The notes under the pieces: generated by a model
Told to the model about the DNA's origin: nothing
Seen by the model: the letters and a program-made list of their open reading frames with translations, nothing else
The model's database searches: none
NCBI GenBank assembly: GCA_001600175.1
Contig: BCJC01000005.1
Coordinates: 1,902,471-1,966,470, forward strand
From: Erythrobasidium yunnanense
Lineage: Eukaryota; Basidiomycota; Cystobasidiomycetes; Erythrobasidiales; Erythrobasidiaceae
Direction of reading: 5' to 3'
DNA length: 64,000 nt
Position numbers and translations under genes: made by a program
Shown: piece after piece, positions 21,122-32,655 of the stretch
Layout of the letters: every line of letters begins with the position of its first letter
Numbering within the stretch: the first letter of the stretch is position 1

Positions 21122-21684
21122 CATCTTTGTCGTTCACCGATGATCACATACACTACACCTACTGTAGCGGATCTCATAGCAACAACTCCTTTAACGCATT
21201 CTTTACTTACAGCGCTGACGATACCTTGTTAATGCTTCGCCAGCGTAGCTACACGCGTCGTACAGAGCGTATCTCGACGAGAGCACTTGTACGACTGCAC
21301 TGAAAAAGCTATTGCTCCCGATCTCATCAAAATATCAAGACACTCACGCGATTGCTATGCTGCCCTAATCTCATCCGTTCTCTTCCCTAGAGTAGCCTCA
21401 GTTATGGACCGACAACTACATTCTCTCTATGAGGAATTAAGCATTCGCAACTCGCGTCGCATTCTTGGGCTGGATTCGACTTCAGACCTAGCCGCTGAAA
21501 ATGACCGCTTAACCTGGTCGGGAATGCCAATGTTTTCTTACTTGCATGTTGCAATGGCCCTACAAATAGCACCTCCCTGACTCACTCTCGGCTTCTTTCC
21601 TCACTCAACTCATCTAGTTACAGCTTCCCTCACAGCTTTTCCCCATTTATTTACATCACCAGACCCTTCATCAACATATTCATC
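21122..21684. promoter_or_regulatory. intergenic, hydrophobin promoter and pyrimidine-rich leader
   Basis: No gene supported; an open frame at 21287-21580 has no ATG at its start and no recognisable domain. The last 90 bases before the hydrophobin ATG are strongly C/T-rich with few G, a pattern common before highly expressed fungal genes. Confidence 0.45.
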
Positions 21685-22137
21685 ATGAGATCCTCCATCA
21701 TCGCCATCTCCGCTCTCCTCATCAGCAGCGCATCGGCATCTCCTCTCCTCTCGCGCGCCTCAAACGAGCTCGTCGAGCGCGACTTCTTCTGCGATGTCAA
21801 GAACGTCCAATGCTGCGACCAGATGATGACCAAAGCAGATGCTGCAAAGTCGTTCGGAAACTTGTTGGCTTTGCCAGATGGCCTTGTTGGTGGTGTTGGC
21901 CTAGGCTGCAGCGTAAGTCCCAGGATTTGTCACACAGACGGTCAGGTGGCTGAATCTTGAGCATTGGTACAGCCTGTTGGTATTGCTGTCGGTAGTAAAT
22001 GCAAAAGCACCCCGGTTTGTTGTTCGAGCGTCTCCCAGAGCGGACTCAGTAGGTCGTCCTTCCAGTCCGACTTTCGAGTGGTAGCTGAGAATCTCTGCTC
22101 AGTCAACGCTGGATGCTCTCCTGTCTCCGCCCTCTAG
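21685..22137 (+). CDS. hydrophobin
   Basis: Exons 21685-21912, 21973-22048, 22103-22137; 112 aa. Signal peptide MRSSIIAISALLISSASA, then the eight-cysteine hydrophobin pattern: C of DFFCDV, CC of VQCCDQ, C of GLGCS, C of GSKCK, CC of VCCSS and C of NAGCSP. Hydrophobins are secreted and self-assemble at air-water interfaces to coat hyphae and spores. Spacing between the third and fourth cysteines is short, so the class (I or II) is left open. Two small introns near the C-terminal half are usual for basidiomycete hydrophobins. Confidence 0.9.
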
Positions 22138-22317
22138 ACTCACCGTCCGGTCGACATCATCCTAGATTTCAGACTAGATCGCATTCACCTGCACCATACC
22201 TAGCATCTCTATACCATCAGCCATTAGTCATCAGCCATTGATTCCAGCACTTGTTGTACTAGCTTTCCTCCTTCTCTATACATATACTTCGCTTACAACA
22301 CGTCCCTTGAAGCCCTG

Positions 22318-24000
22318 CTAACTCTCTTCCATCTTGCTATCTTCGGTAGCAGCAGTATGACCATTCGCAGGTCTATTCTGCTGCACCGGCACCTCTGCCT
22401 GCTGGCTCTCCTGCATAGGCGGCTTCATAATCGCTTGTATATCTTCTTTTCTTCCCTCCACTTCTTCATCCGGCAAGAAGCTCTTTCCACCCAATGTGAC
22501 TTCGATACCACCCCAGTACTCCACTCCCAGATCTGAATAATCGTTTCGAGGCTCTCCTTTACGCGCACGACGTTTGCGAAGTAAAGTGTGGCCTGTAAGA
22601 GGGACGTAGTAGGCTGCTTTTTGTTGAGAAGAGGAGGGAGAAGTGGGGTGTTCGCCTTCGTCTAGATAGACGACGTATTCGCTGCGGACTTCGCGTCGGA
22701 TAGCATCGTAGTCGCGAATGAAGCGGAAGCCGTGCTGCGACAGGAAGAGCGTCAGTTCCCTTTCTAGCCTGAGGAACCATGTAGTCAAAGCCTACCTGAT
22801 CATCCTCCGTCACAACAGCAGTCTCGTCGCCCGTTTCATCTGCTTCATTGACAATATCCCAATCTACGCCCTTGCCCATGCGACGCTTATGTCCGTACTT
22901 CAGGGACGCTTCATCATCGTCCGGCAGGAAGTAGGCGATTCTGTTCGTGCCGTTCTCATCGAGCTCTGCCTCTAGTGGTCTGAAGAGCGCCATGTTGCCA
23001 GTATGTAAAGCAGGCAATGGCGTTTCGGACTGTAGAGACCGTCAGCATCGCATCCTCTGGAGCAGCCACAACGAAGAGACACGCACTCCACCAAGTCTTG
23101 CACCTTCGAATGGATTGTCCGCGAACTTGAACAAAGCATATTGATTTCCCCAGAGCGTCTCGTCGGGAAGGATGTCGAAAGATTCCACGGCCGTCAAGTG
23201 GGCTTTTGTAGGGTGTTTGATAGATTCGAGTGATGTTGTTTCTAATGCTGAGAAGGTGGATGTGATGGCTTCTAGCTGTTGTTCGATAGTGAGTTCGGCA
23301 GGCTGCGATGCAGTTTGGGCGGCCAGTCTGGAAGAAACCAGCAGCGTCAGCGGAGATTTTGCGTTAGTTGTACGATTGAGGCGCACTGATTCGCTGTAAC
23401 CTGTTTCTGCGCTGCTTGTGATGTTTGCGCGGCAATAGCCTGATCTGTCCTCTTCAACCAGGGCATCATCTGTTTCCTCCTATCCAGCGCCTGTGTCCCT
23501 CCATTTTGATTGTTCAATCTTCCATTCCCAATTATATCCAAGCTCGCTGTGCTCGTACTAGGCATCATTCCCGAGTTTGCAGGATTGACGCCTGGCGGAT
23601 CCACTAGCAGTGCGATATCCTCGTCGTCCAGCTCTACGTCCAGCGCATTGATATCAGGACACATCTTGCCATCTCTTCCTTGGTTCTTGCTGTCCCAGTA
23701 CCCTGGAACCAAGTTCTGGTCTAATGGCATACCGCCCTCGGCGTCCACGAGCATAGGGATAGGTCGTTCCATGAACAGAGGGACGAGGAAATCATAGCTT
23801 GCATAGCGCGAGGGATCAGTCTTGATGGTTAACAATTTCGGTGGGAAAGCTGGCGCTGGAAGTGGATTCTGAAACCGCTGCCGCACAAGCAAATCCGTCT
23901 TGCTGGAAGCACACAGTGATGAACATTCACATTAGCTTCTGATGAGTGTTCTGTGCTGCAAGCTTGAGCGAACAAAGCCTTACCTTTTCTTGGACGACAT
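22318..24000 (-). CDS. PAF1: PAF1, subunit of the Paf1 transcription elongation complex
   Basis: Exons 24000-23984, 23902-23387, 23327-23087, 23029-22796, 22734-22318; 474 aa. Nuclear; binds RNA polymerase II and supports elongation and histone modification. Family marks: DLLVRQRFQNPLPAPAFPPK, KTDPSRYASYDFLVPLFMER, DPPGVNP and PWLKRTDQ. Further on are ESFDILPDETLWGNQYALFK, ADNPFEGAR, RIAYFLPDDD and HGFRFIRDYDAIRREVRSEY. The C-terminus is acidic/Gln-rich. Exon 1 is 17 nt (MSSKK plus 2 nt). The donor after ANQ was chosen because it restores frame to LAAQTASQ. Confidence 0.92.
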
Positions 24001-24133
24001 GGCGGTCGTGTCGGTTGTTGGGCAAGGAGAACGTCTGTCTCACGAAGGGCAGGCATCACTTTCGTGTATATGTATTATTACATGTCTTTATTTTGATTAC
24101 GCTGCGATACAGCAGCCTAAAAGCTTTCTGTAT

Positions 24134-25362
24134 CTAGTTCTGCTTTCCGACGTCTGCTTTAGTGCTGTCTTCTCCCTTCTCCAAATCACTTGCAAATAGA
24201 GCTGCTCCAGCTGCGTTCGTGAATGAGAAGACTACATTGAGAACGGGAATGACTTGGAGCAGAAGAGCTGCCGTGCCCATTCCACTGCGAGAGAACAAAG
24301 AAACGTGCCGGATCAGCTGGGAACAAGGGGATAGAGGAGATGAGCGCACGTGTATGCTCCACGACGCTTGTTGACGAGCGCGTCCTTGTCTTGCTGGCTC
24401 ATCTTCTTGAGCTGGAAGTATCGGCCTGAAGGAGGATATTAGCGATAGATCTCCGACTAGTGTAATGCGACGTACTATGCAGACTTGGACCCTGCTTGGA
24501 ACCGTTGAGCAGGAAGCTGGATGTCACAATACGTCAGTTTTCGGACGCAAGTCGCTTCTTGCTGCCTTGGCGTACAAAATGACAGAACCGACTGCAAATC
24601 ACCAATCAGCATAAGATCTTAGCTACCTTAATAGTACATGCACTCACCGACTGGGATGAAGTTGAGGGGAAGTGTGAGGAGGTAGTATGCGACACTGCAA
24701 ACCTCATTTCAGCTTATTCCCTTCGCATGCGTGTAGACCAACACCCACTTTCCAGGCGAGAACCTTGCCAAAGGGCTAATCAAGACTTTTCCAAATTTCT
24801 TGGTAGTTCCCTCTTGCTGCACTTCTCTTCCATTCGCAACGAGAGTTTGCAGACCTCTTTGGAGGAGAACTCGGTCAAAGACCTCTGTTGTCAAGTTGTC
24901 GAGGATAAATGCTTTTGAAAGGGTTTGGAAGATCTGTTGCGGCACTCAGTAAGAGCTCTCTCCGGCTTGTAGATAATCCCGCTCACCAGGTATGCCTCGG
25001 ACAAGCAGCTGGCGACGTCAGACCACAAGTCAGCGCTAAGTATACAGAACAGATGGGAGAGCAGCGCACAGCGGGACAGCAGAGACGAATCCAATAGGAC
25101 CAAAGCTGATGATACTGAGGAAGGCGGCCTGAGGGAGATAGAGGAAGAAGAAGACACCTCCTAGGACAGCTACGGACAGCGCAAGCGCAGGTGGAAGAGC
25201 TTTGATGATTGGCCCCCAAGTGTTACGGTGAGTGCCTACGTAGACTATGCCTTTGAGAGGGTAGAGCCAGGCGTTGGAATGGACGGCATCCTTGGCGGTA
25301 GAAACTGCAAACTTGGACTGAGAGGACAGCTCCTGCTTGGTACGGTCGATGTAGTTGGACAT
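24134..25362 (-). CDS. EI24/RRT8-like multi-pass membrane protein
   Basis: Exons 25362-25070, 25008-24987, 24933-24749, 24694-24648, 24591-24576, 24516-24476, 24425-24350, 24284-24134; 276 aa. Four or more hydrophobic segments (LPPALALSVAVLGGVFFFLY, FLSIISFGPIGFVSAVPL, VAYYLLTLPLNFIPVVGSVI, LLLQVIPVLNVVFSFTNAA) resemble the fungal RRT8/LDS group of the EI24 family, lipid-droplet or spore-wall-linked membrane proteins in yeast. LHSRYFQLKKMSQQDKDALV and an acidic C-terminus follow. Exons of 22 and 16 nt interrupt membrane segments. Precise function unknown; the EI24 relation is by pattern, not computed. Confidence 0.75.
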
Positions 25363-25674
25363 GGTGACTCTACTTGATACTTTGAGATGGTTGAGGTGAA
25401 TGAAAAGAAGTAAAAAAGGAACTGACAAATTGTTGACGACGAAGTGCCTGACGAAGTTCCGACGTCATCAAGAAACGCGTGTGAGCAACAAGCGAGAAGC
25501 GCGCAAAGTGTCGGATCTTGCTGGACTGTCACTCTCTGGAAGGATATAGGATCGCTATTTCTTCTCAGTTGCGTTCCAGCTAATTGATACAACAGTTTGC
25601 CTTTTCATCCAGAGCACTTTTAGTTTTTGATACCCGCAGCAAAAGCAGCATAGATTGACCGTCTCGAAGGAATC

Positions 25675-26672
25675 TTACTGCTCCCACTTTCTTGCCAACA
25701 TCGAGTCGGGCGGTCTAGTCTCGACTTTGCCCTTTTTCACATCATCCCACGAAGTAGAGAGGGAAGTACCGTTACTCTCCTGCAATATCAGACACGCACA
25801 CACATTCAGCTCATGCCCTAAATCGCAGAAGAGCACAACTCACCTGATAGCTCTTCATCATAGCTTTCCTCTGGTCGTCCGTAGCGCCCGCATATAGTTT
25901 CTGGAACAGCTTGTTGAGCTCTCTATCCCCTCCTGCATTTTTATCCTTCTGGTCTTCAGGAATAGGCGTGTCTTCTTCTTTCTGGATCTCGGCAGCCATG
26001 GCATCCCAGTTCTTCTTGATCTTAGATGAGGAAGGGTAGGATGGGGTAGCTTTCGTAGTCGAGGAAGCTGTACATGAAACCATGCAGTCAGCGTAACACT
26101 CGATGAGGAGTGAGAGGGAAAGGAAGTGCACGCACCCATGGACGCGCCGGCGGTACTGCTTCCAGACTCTTCGTCTCCCTCAAGCTTGCCCCATCTTACG
26201 CCAGCAGCTTGTTTGACGAGCTTGATCTCAATTTTAGTGCTCATGACTCTGTATGAGCTAGCTTGCGGATCAATGTTTCTTGCAAGCGGGTCGAGGTCAA
26301 ACACGACATCTGCGCCGGAAGGGAGGGTGACGTTTAGAGAGACCTATCACGGAGGAAATATATGCATGCATTAGGCGGGTGTAGTAGGAAGAGATGGGTT
26401 GGGCCAAAGCACACCGATCGAGCAGCCAGGTCGACCTTGAGGTTTTCCTCTTTGACATTCTTGATGAATACAGAGAGGACTACCTGTAGACATGTTGTTA
26501 GTATATGTAGATTGAGACAGCCAGATGGCCAGGCCAGAATCAGATTAAGGCAGCACCTCGTTGTCAGACTGATACCATTCGTGCCTGTTCAACGTTCGCA
26601 AGTAAGGTCTAGCTATCAGTCCATAGCTATAGTTTCTACCTACCTGATCTTGGGTGCTGAAGCGTCTGCCAT
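25675..26672 (-). CDS. SGT1: SGT1-type co-chaperone (CS plus SGS domains, no TPR)
   Basis: Exons 26672-26644, 26584-26557, 26483-26415, 26343-26136, 26067-25844, 25779-25675; 220 aa. CS (p23-like) domain from residue 9: RHEWYQSDNEVVLSVFIKN, SVSLNVTLPSGADVVFDLDP, STKIEIKLVKQ. SGS domain: SKIKKNWDAMAAEI, LNKLFQKLYAGATDDQRKAM, KSYQESNGTSLSTSWDDV. SGT1 links HSP90 to SCF ligases and kinetochore assembly. Yeast and plant SGT1 start with three TPRs; here the first Met is nine residues before the CS domain, and only 236 bp separate it from the next gene, so no room for TPRs is visible. Animal-like layout. Confidence 0.9.
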
Positions 26673-26908
26673 CTTGCGAGGTAATGGTTCAGAGGCAAGG
26701 TGTGTCTGACGCGCTCACAGCATAAGCACGAGATTTTCTAGAACCTTTCTATGAGGCCAAACACCATGAGTGAGAACGGGAAAGACAGGTAGCTTTACTT
26801 TATACAATGACAACTGATCGTAATATAACATTTCCCAAGAAGTTTGCCCTTGATAGCGGTTTCTTTCATTCTTTCCGCCCCGCCGATGTTTCGTGCGTCC
26901 CTGTAGGC

Positions 26909-29100
26909 CTATCGCCCAGGACGCTCTCCCCAGTCTATACGACTCTCCTTCTTCTCTCCTAACCATCCTTCAAGTCTTTCCCTCAGTGCCCATTTCGCAG
27001 TCAGTCCGCTTAGAAGCTCTTCATTGGGATATTTATCCGACAGCATCTCCACGTATGCTGGGATAGAGGTAGGGCGCAAGACCTTCTTGAGCGCGGGTAG
27101 AGACCGTATGCCTGCTTTTTCCAGGAGCTCAGTGTAAGGGCTCAATAGGTCGACAGGCAAGGAGCCGTTCGCTTGTGCTTTGGCTTTCTTTGCGTTCGCG
27201 GTAGTTGGAGTCGTAGCTGGAGCAGGACCGCTGAGTCTGCTCAGGAGGGAGGCAGCACTTGATGATCCTGGGGCTGCAGTAGTGGGCGTTTCGACTATAG
27301 CTGCAGCTTTACTCGTCTGGTCTGCACCCTTGATACGCAGCCCAGAGTTTTTAATAATGTTCGCCTTCAAGATTTGGCCATCTGCTTGCATATTGCTGGG
27401 ATATCGAAGATCAATGAGAACCGACTTTTCAGTTGAGGCGAGATCTCGACCGACTTACTCTATTTTCCTGACTGCTTCTTCAGCGTCTTTCATCGAATTG
27501 AACGACACTTCGAAAATCCTACTTTCGGTATTGTCCGGATCGTCTGTAGACGAGACACCGAGGACCAATCCATAGTCACTGCAGAAGAACTGGATGGGCA
27601 AGAAGTCAGGCCAGTGAACTCCTCGGTCATTATTATTTGATGCTAGCTTCACCTGAATATCGCTGTGACTCGTTCCAGGCGCTAGGTTTCGGATAAGGAT
27701 TTTAGGCTTTTTCTTGAGGGTTTCTTGTGTATAGCCTTCTGCAAAATACGGCTCGTCCATAATCGGCGCTTCGCTGACTTCTTCTTCGACTGCTCGTGTG
27801 TCTTCGACTTCAGGTACGGCTTCCGGCTCGACAGGTTCTGGGACTTGCTCCACAACACGCGGGGGAGGTGTATTAGCTGAGAAGCCGGGTCAGCATATCT
27901 CGTATACTTGGTAGAAATATAGCTCGTACATCTCATCTCGACATCCTTGAGCAAGACCGGCTCCTCCAAAGTTCTTGAGAGATCGCTTCTGGCAGATTTA
28001 GGCGGAGGTGTATCTTCCTTCATTCGCTTAGTCTGGCGCGTATCCTCTTCTTTCCTGTCTTGTCTGCGGTCTCGAGCATCTGGCCTCTCTGAGTGGTCGT
28101 TCCGTTCGCTATCTCTACGCTCCCTCCGCCTGTCACTTCTTCCATTATCCCTCGTCTCTTCACGTTGCACTTTGGCTTCAACACCCGCTTCAGATCTTTC
28201 AGGCGTCCTTGCACGCTTGAGACTGCTTCGTCGGTCATCGCGGTCATCGTCTCGCCTTGAAGGCCTTTCACGAGGACTTGGATCGTCTCGATATTTGCGT
28301 CCATTGTCCCTATCTGATTTCTTGTCCGAGCTTCTATAGTTGTCGTCATCTTTCCTTCGAGCGTCCGACCGGCCTGAATCTCGTCTATCACCGTCGCGAC
28401 CTCGATCTCGGTCCCGTCTACTAATGTCATCCTTGCTTCTACGACTGTCGCCATCCCGATTTCTGTCCTGCTCCTTCTCTTTGGCCTTGTCTCTCGTGTC
28501 ACGTCCATCACTTCTGTCCCTGCTTCGACTGCGTTCGCGAGGTCGGTCGTCTCGCTTACCACGATTTGACCTGTCTTCTCTCTCGGGCTCTCGAGCAGGT
28601 TTAGGAGGAGGTGTCCCTACTCTACGGTCCTCATCACGATTGTGCTTTCTGTCTGGCTCGGTACGCCTTGCGCCATCTCTGTCTCTATTCAGATCTGGGC
28701 TTCGAGGTCTTGTACGACGGTCAGGGTTTGCATCTGAAGAAGGTCGCGAGGAAGGAGGAGGAGCATCTCGTGTACCATTTGCAGCGCCATTGCGCATGTT
28801 GAAAGGTTCCCGCTGCTGGTCTCCCCTCGAAAAGTTTCGCATAGCTACATCTGCTGATTTCGCTGGAGACGGGCCAGGATTTCTCGTTGTTGCAGATCTA
28901 TCGTCTCTTCCAGCATTGCGACTGTTCTTGTTGTTGTATGCATTTCGCCCAGCTTGGGATGACGGACCACTTCCGCGCCTGTCTGGCGAAACGCTTCCAC
29001 CGCGAGACGACAGCGCAACTCTCGCTTTGAAGGCTGATCCACCTTGCGCTACCGAGTCCTGCACTGGCTTCCAGTTGGCCCAGTCATCGTCAACGCCCAT
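26909..29100 (-). CDS. Arg/Asp-rich nuclear protein with C-terminal RRM
   Basis: Exons 29100-27930, 27876-27459, 27395-26909; 691 aa. Residues 100-370 are dominated by RD, RS and DR dipeptides (for example RRDRDRGRDGDRRDSGRSD), as in splicing-associated proteins. After an acidic linker comes an RRM-like fold: PKILIRNLAPGTSHSDIQ, DYGLVLGVSS, RIFEVSFNSMKDAEEAVRKI, ANIIKN. The C-terminus is a helical region (DLLSPYTELLEKAGIRSLPA, KWALRERLEGWL). Likely a nuclear RNA-processing factor; no exact orthologue recognised. The skewed base pattern creates long antisense open frames that are not genes. Confidence 0.8.
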
Positions 29101-29220
29101 GCTCGAGATCAAGCTGAAAGTATCGGCGAGAAAGTAACAGGCAACGCTTTACATGGCGTGTTTGACGTTCCCTCCCACGTCCAGTGTTTCGATTTCTTAC
29201 TCTAACTGTTCTAAGTACTT

Positions 29221-32200
29221 CTACACGGTACTATCTTTTGCGGCGTCCTCGTTGCCCGCTTCTTTCTCCTTCTGCCGTTGCCCTGCAATAGCTTGCTTTT
29301 GCTGCTTGACCTCCTCTTCCGTTTTCAAGATCGTCGCATTCGGAAAGAGTGCCTTCATCGACTGCTTGAAGCTGCTCAGCACCGAGGAGTCGGCCTGCAC
29401 TTCAGTCCGCAGGAGATCGAGAGCTGCTTGAATAGTCTGCAAGGACATGAATTAGCTTATTTCGGATTGAGAGAGTATGGCACATACAGCTAGTGACGCC
29501 TTGTTTTCTCTGTTACCCAGCTGCGATAGATTGTTCGCGACGCCAGCCTGGTCTTTCTCTTGCGAGATGTACCATTGTGCCTTCGCAGCAGCCAGTACGG
29601 CATTCGCATCGCCAGGATGCTGTTGCAGGTAGTCTGCGTTATATTTCTCGAGCGATGATGCTGCTTCTGAAGGAACGAAAGACTCGAGCTCTTTCGATAG
29701 GATGGGCTTCAGATCCTCCGAGATGCTCGACTCAGGCGATCGAACGATGGAAAGGAATTGTACGGCGAGACTATGTAGCAGAGGCGATGAAGAGTCTATA
29801 TTGTGTATGTTGTCCAGCGCGCGCAAGGCTTTCAGATATTGATCTGTCCATAAATCAGCTTGTGCGCTCTTTTGGTAATTTCTGGTCAGCTCACTTTGTC
29901 TGATCGCAACCTTGAAGATTAGTTCTTGAGCCTCAATGTTATCTTCGCCTAGCAAATCGAGGTGATCTAAGAAAGCGCGAGTCTGTTTGAGGGGTGTCAT
30001 CGTGCTAAGCAGCTTTTCGCCGTTCGGATCGTCATCTTCGGCTATTGTGTTATCGTCCTTGCTTGCCTTCTTGGCGTCTTCGGTATTGCTGTCTTCAGAC
30101 GTGCCGTTTGCTGGTGGGGATGGGAGTCAACGAAAACCTAATACAGTCGACGGATCAGACATACTATGATTGCCGTTCGGCTGCGACGCTGTATGAGGCT
30201 GTTTGTCTAGCTGCAAGTATATCTCAACAGCGCCTTGTGCAGCATGCAGAAATCCAGGATGCTTCCGTAAGGCGTTGTTTGAGCGAGTCATGCTGAGCGT
30301 AACTCCATCAGTACTATCGCCATTATGTTCTGTACGATGCGACGTACTTAACGCATGCTCGCAACGTGAATTTACGCATGCAGTATGCTTGGAAATCGAA
30401 TTCGTCCTCGTAGATTTCGGCGAAGATCTGCATAAATAGTAAGTCGCATCAGCTCTCCTGCCTGTAACAGTACGGTCTTTGTTTGTTTTAGAGCTTTCCC
30501 ACCTTCTCTATCTGATGATATCGCTTGAGCGCCAGGCCCAGCTTTCCTTGCCTCCTATACGAATCTCCTTCTGCCAACAAGAACCACAAGCACTGCATCT
30601 CCGTCAAGTCCGCCAATGGTGATTCCGCTCCATCTCTCGTAAACAACCCCGCCGTCTCTTCCGCTTTTTCCACTTCGTCTATCCTGAGAAGGTATTTCAT
30701 ATGCTTGCCGTTCAGGTATCGATCCTGGCCGTCCAGAGCACGAGCTTGTGCCATCGCTTCTTCTGCAGCTAGATAGTCGCCTGATCTCTTGAGTATGCGC
30801 GCTTTGATCATTGGTAGTTCGGGGAGGACGGGTGTGTGGGAAATGGCGAGGTCTACGAGTTCGAGACCTTTCGAAAGATCGCCAATATGTGCGTATGTCT
30901 GGGACAGGAAGTAGAGAAGCCAGATATAGGTCGAGGGCGCCTCTTCCGCCTCTTCGTCCTCATCCCCTTCGAGCGTCTTGCCAGTCTCTAAAAGCTGCTT
31001 GAACTCCTCTGTCAGACTCAAGATGATTTGGCATTTCTTTGAGTTATCCAGTAGGCGTTTTAGGTCGCTGAAGAGTGAAGGTATCCCTTTTGTCAAGCCG
31101 TCAATGATGTATGTCCGCACGCGTTTGCGGAACAGATCGCCAGCTGCCACATCCAGCACTGTCCGTCGTATCGTCCGTGAGCGAGGCAGGCGGTCCGTCA
31201 AGTCTGCTAGAGCTGCCAAAGCTTCTTGTCTATTGGATTCGTCTATCGTAGCTGCGGTTGGGCTGTCAGATCGGTCACAAGTCAGAAAGCTTGGAATAAG
31301 CCCACCGATGTCAATGCCTTTACAGCTCAGGTATTCCTTCACGTATCCCTTATGATCCGGGTTATCTTCCAGCAGTGCGACGTAGCTCAATTCAGCGGTC
31401 TTCATCTTTCCGAGGCTCTTCTGCAATTTGGCATTCAGTTCCTTCTTGGCGAGTAGGTCCACTATCCGTCTTCCCTCTTTCTCCAGTAACTCTGCACCTT
31501 CTTTGTATTTTCCAGCTTCGATGTACACTTGTATTCTGTACAGTACGAATTCCGAATAGTCGAAATCGTGCGCGGGCACAGATTCAACCATGTCGGAATA
31601 CGCTTTCAGGTACTCGAGCGCTTTCTCGTAGTTCCCAGCTAGGTGATAGGCGACAGCAACGGATGTCCAGTTGTAGCGGATCCGAGGCTGGAGTCGCAAT
31701 AGATGGAGCCGAGAAGCAGCTGCTGCGTCGTACTTCCGCAGATGTAGTTGAAGATTGATCATGTCTCGTAGGATGTTTAGGTCATTCTGCGATAGTCCAG
31801 AGACATACACTCATCAGCACAATTATTTGGGCTGCATCCTACAGCGTACAGACTCACCGGCTCGATGCGGTTCCCTTGGGTATAGCACTTCAAAGCTTCT
31901 ACGTATTCTCTGTCTGCACGGTGAATGAGAGCATTGACGTGCCAGCATACATGGCTCTTGAGGTCCAGTGCAAGTCCCTGTTTCGCCAATGCTTTGCCGT
32001 CTTCGCGCTTGCCCATATTGTACGTGCTTAAGCCCTTCATACATGTCGTTTCTGAGTAACATCATTCGTGTCAGCATTGCTCTTTGCGTTTCTCCCTTTG
32101 TCTCTCGCATCCAAGCTTTTTGCGCGCAACTCACGAGCGTTCTGAGGGTATTTCTTAAGCAGTTCATCTGCAGTCTTCACGCTCTCTGCATACTTCTTCT

Positions 32201-32345
32201 CCTCGTACTGCTGGAACACCTGCGCCAGCAAAGGCGCATCTTTTGGTCCGATAAATTGCGGATCCTTCGACGCTTCGTCCGCTACGGCGTTCTTGATGGG
32301 AGGAGCAGACTTCCCACGGACGTTCTTCGCTAGACGAGGTGCCAT
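29221..32345 (-). CDS. NAT1: NatA auxiliary subunit NAT1/NAA15
   Basis: Exons 32345-32135, 32051-31858, 31786-30503, 30427-30348, 30292-30165, 30110-29895, 29843-29488, 29436-29221; 894 aa. TPR scaffold that anchors the N-terminal acetyltransferase NatA on ribosomes. Marks: KGLSTYNMGKREDGKALAKQ, GLALDLKSHVCWHVNAL, EPNDLNILRDMINLQLHLRK and LRLQPRIRYNWTSVAVAYHL. Later come DEFDFQAYCMRKFTLRACVN, FLHAAQGAVEIYLQL and an acidic insert before TPLKQTRAFLDHLDLL. The 51-nt intron 29844-29894 is a multiple of three with no stop; splicing it gives FKVAIRQNQYLKALRALDNI, which aligns gap-free with animal NAA15. Confidence 0.93.
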
Positions 32346-32655
32346 CGTCGTATGAGAAGGCGAAGACTGAAATTGGAAGTAAGGGAGAGGCCAAGTCGTG
32401 CTTTGGATGAACGCAAGCCAAAAGTGCCTTTCATACACCCAAAGACATCCCTCTACAAGCTAGGCTAATCTACGTTGCTCTGGACTAATGCACCCTTCCC
32501 TTCGTCACTACACTTCCGCTATCGTCGACAAGCTACTGCCTTCATGCACTCTTCCCCGATTTCTGCGACATGCTAGACTGTCTCCAATCCCCTCTGAAGC
32601 CATACACTATACGTTCAAGCCAGAATCGAAAGCCCTGTCGAAAAAATACAAGTTC
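32346..32655. other. intergenic, NAT1 promoter
   Basis: Upstream region of NAT1 and 3' flank of the AYR1-like gene, both minus strand. No gene or RNA recognised. Confidence 0.55.

Noticed and set aside
21287-21580. 97-codon frame before the hydrophobin, considered as a fourth family member
   Set aside because: A weak SSVLF similarity only; no core or C-terminal block of the tandem family.
28340-29137. 265-codon open frame on the plus strand
   Set aside because: Antisense to the Arg/Asp-rich exon; the skewed codon composition of RD/RS repeats opens the opposite strand as RS/SR-like text. No start context or domain.
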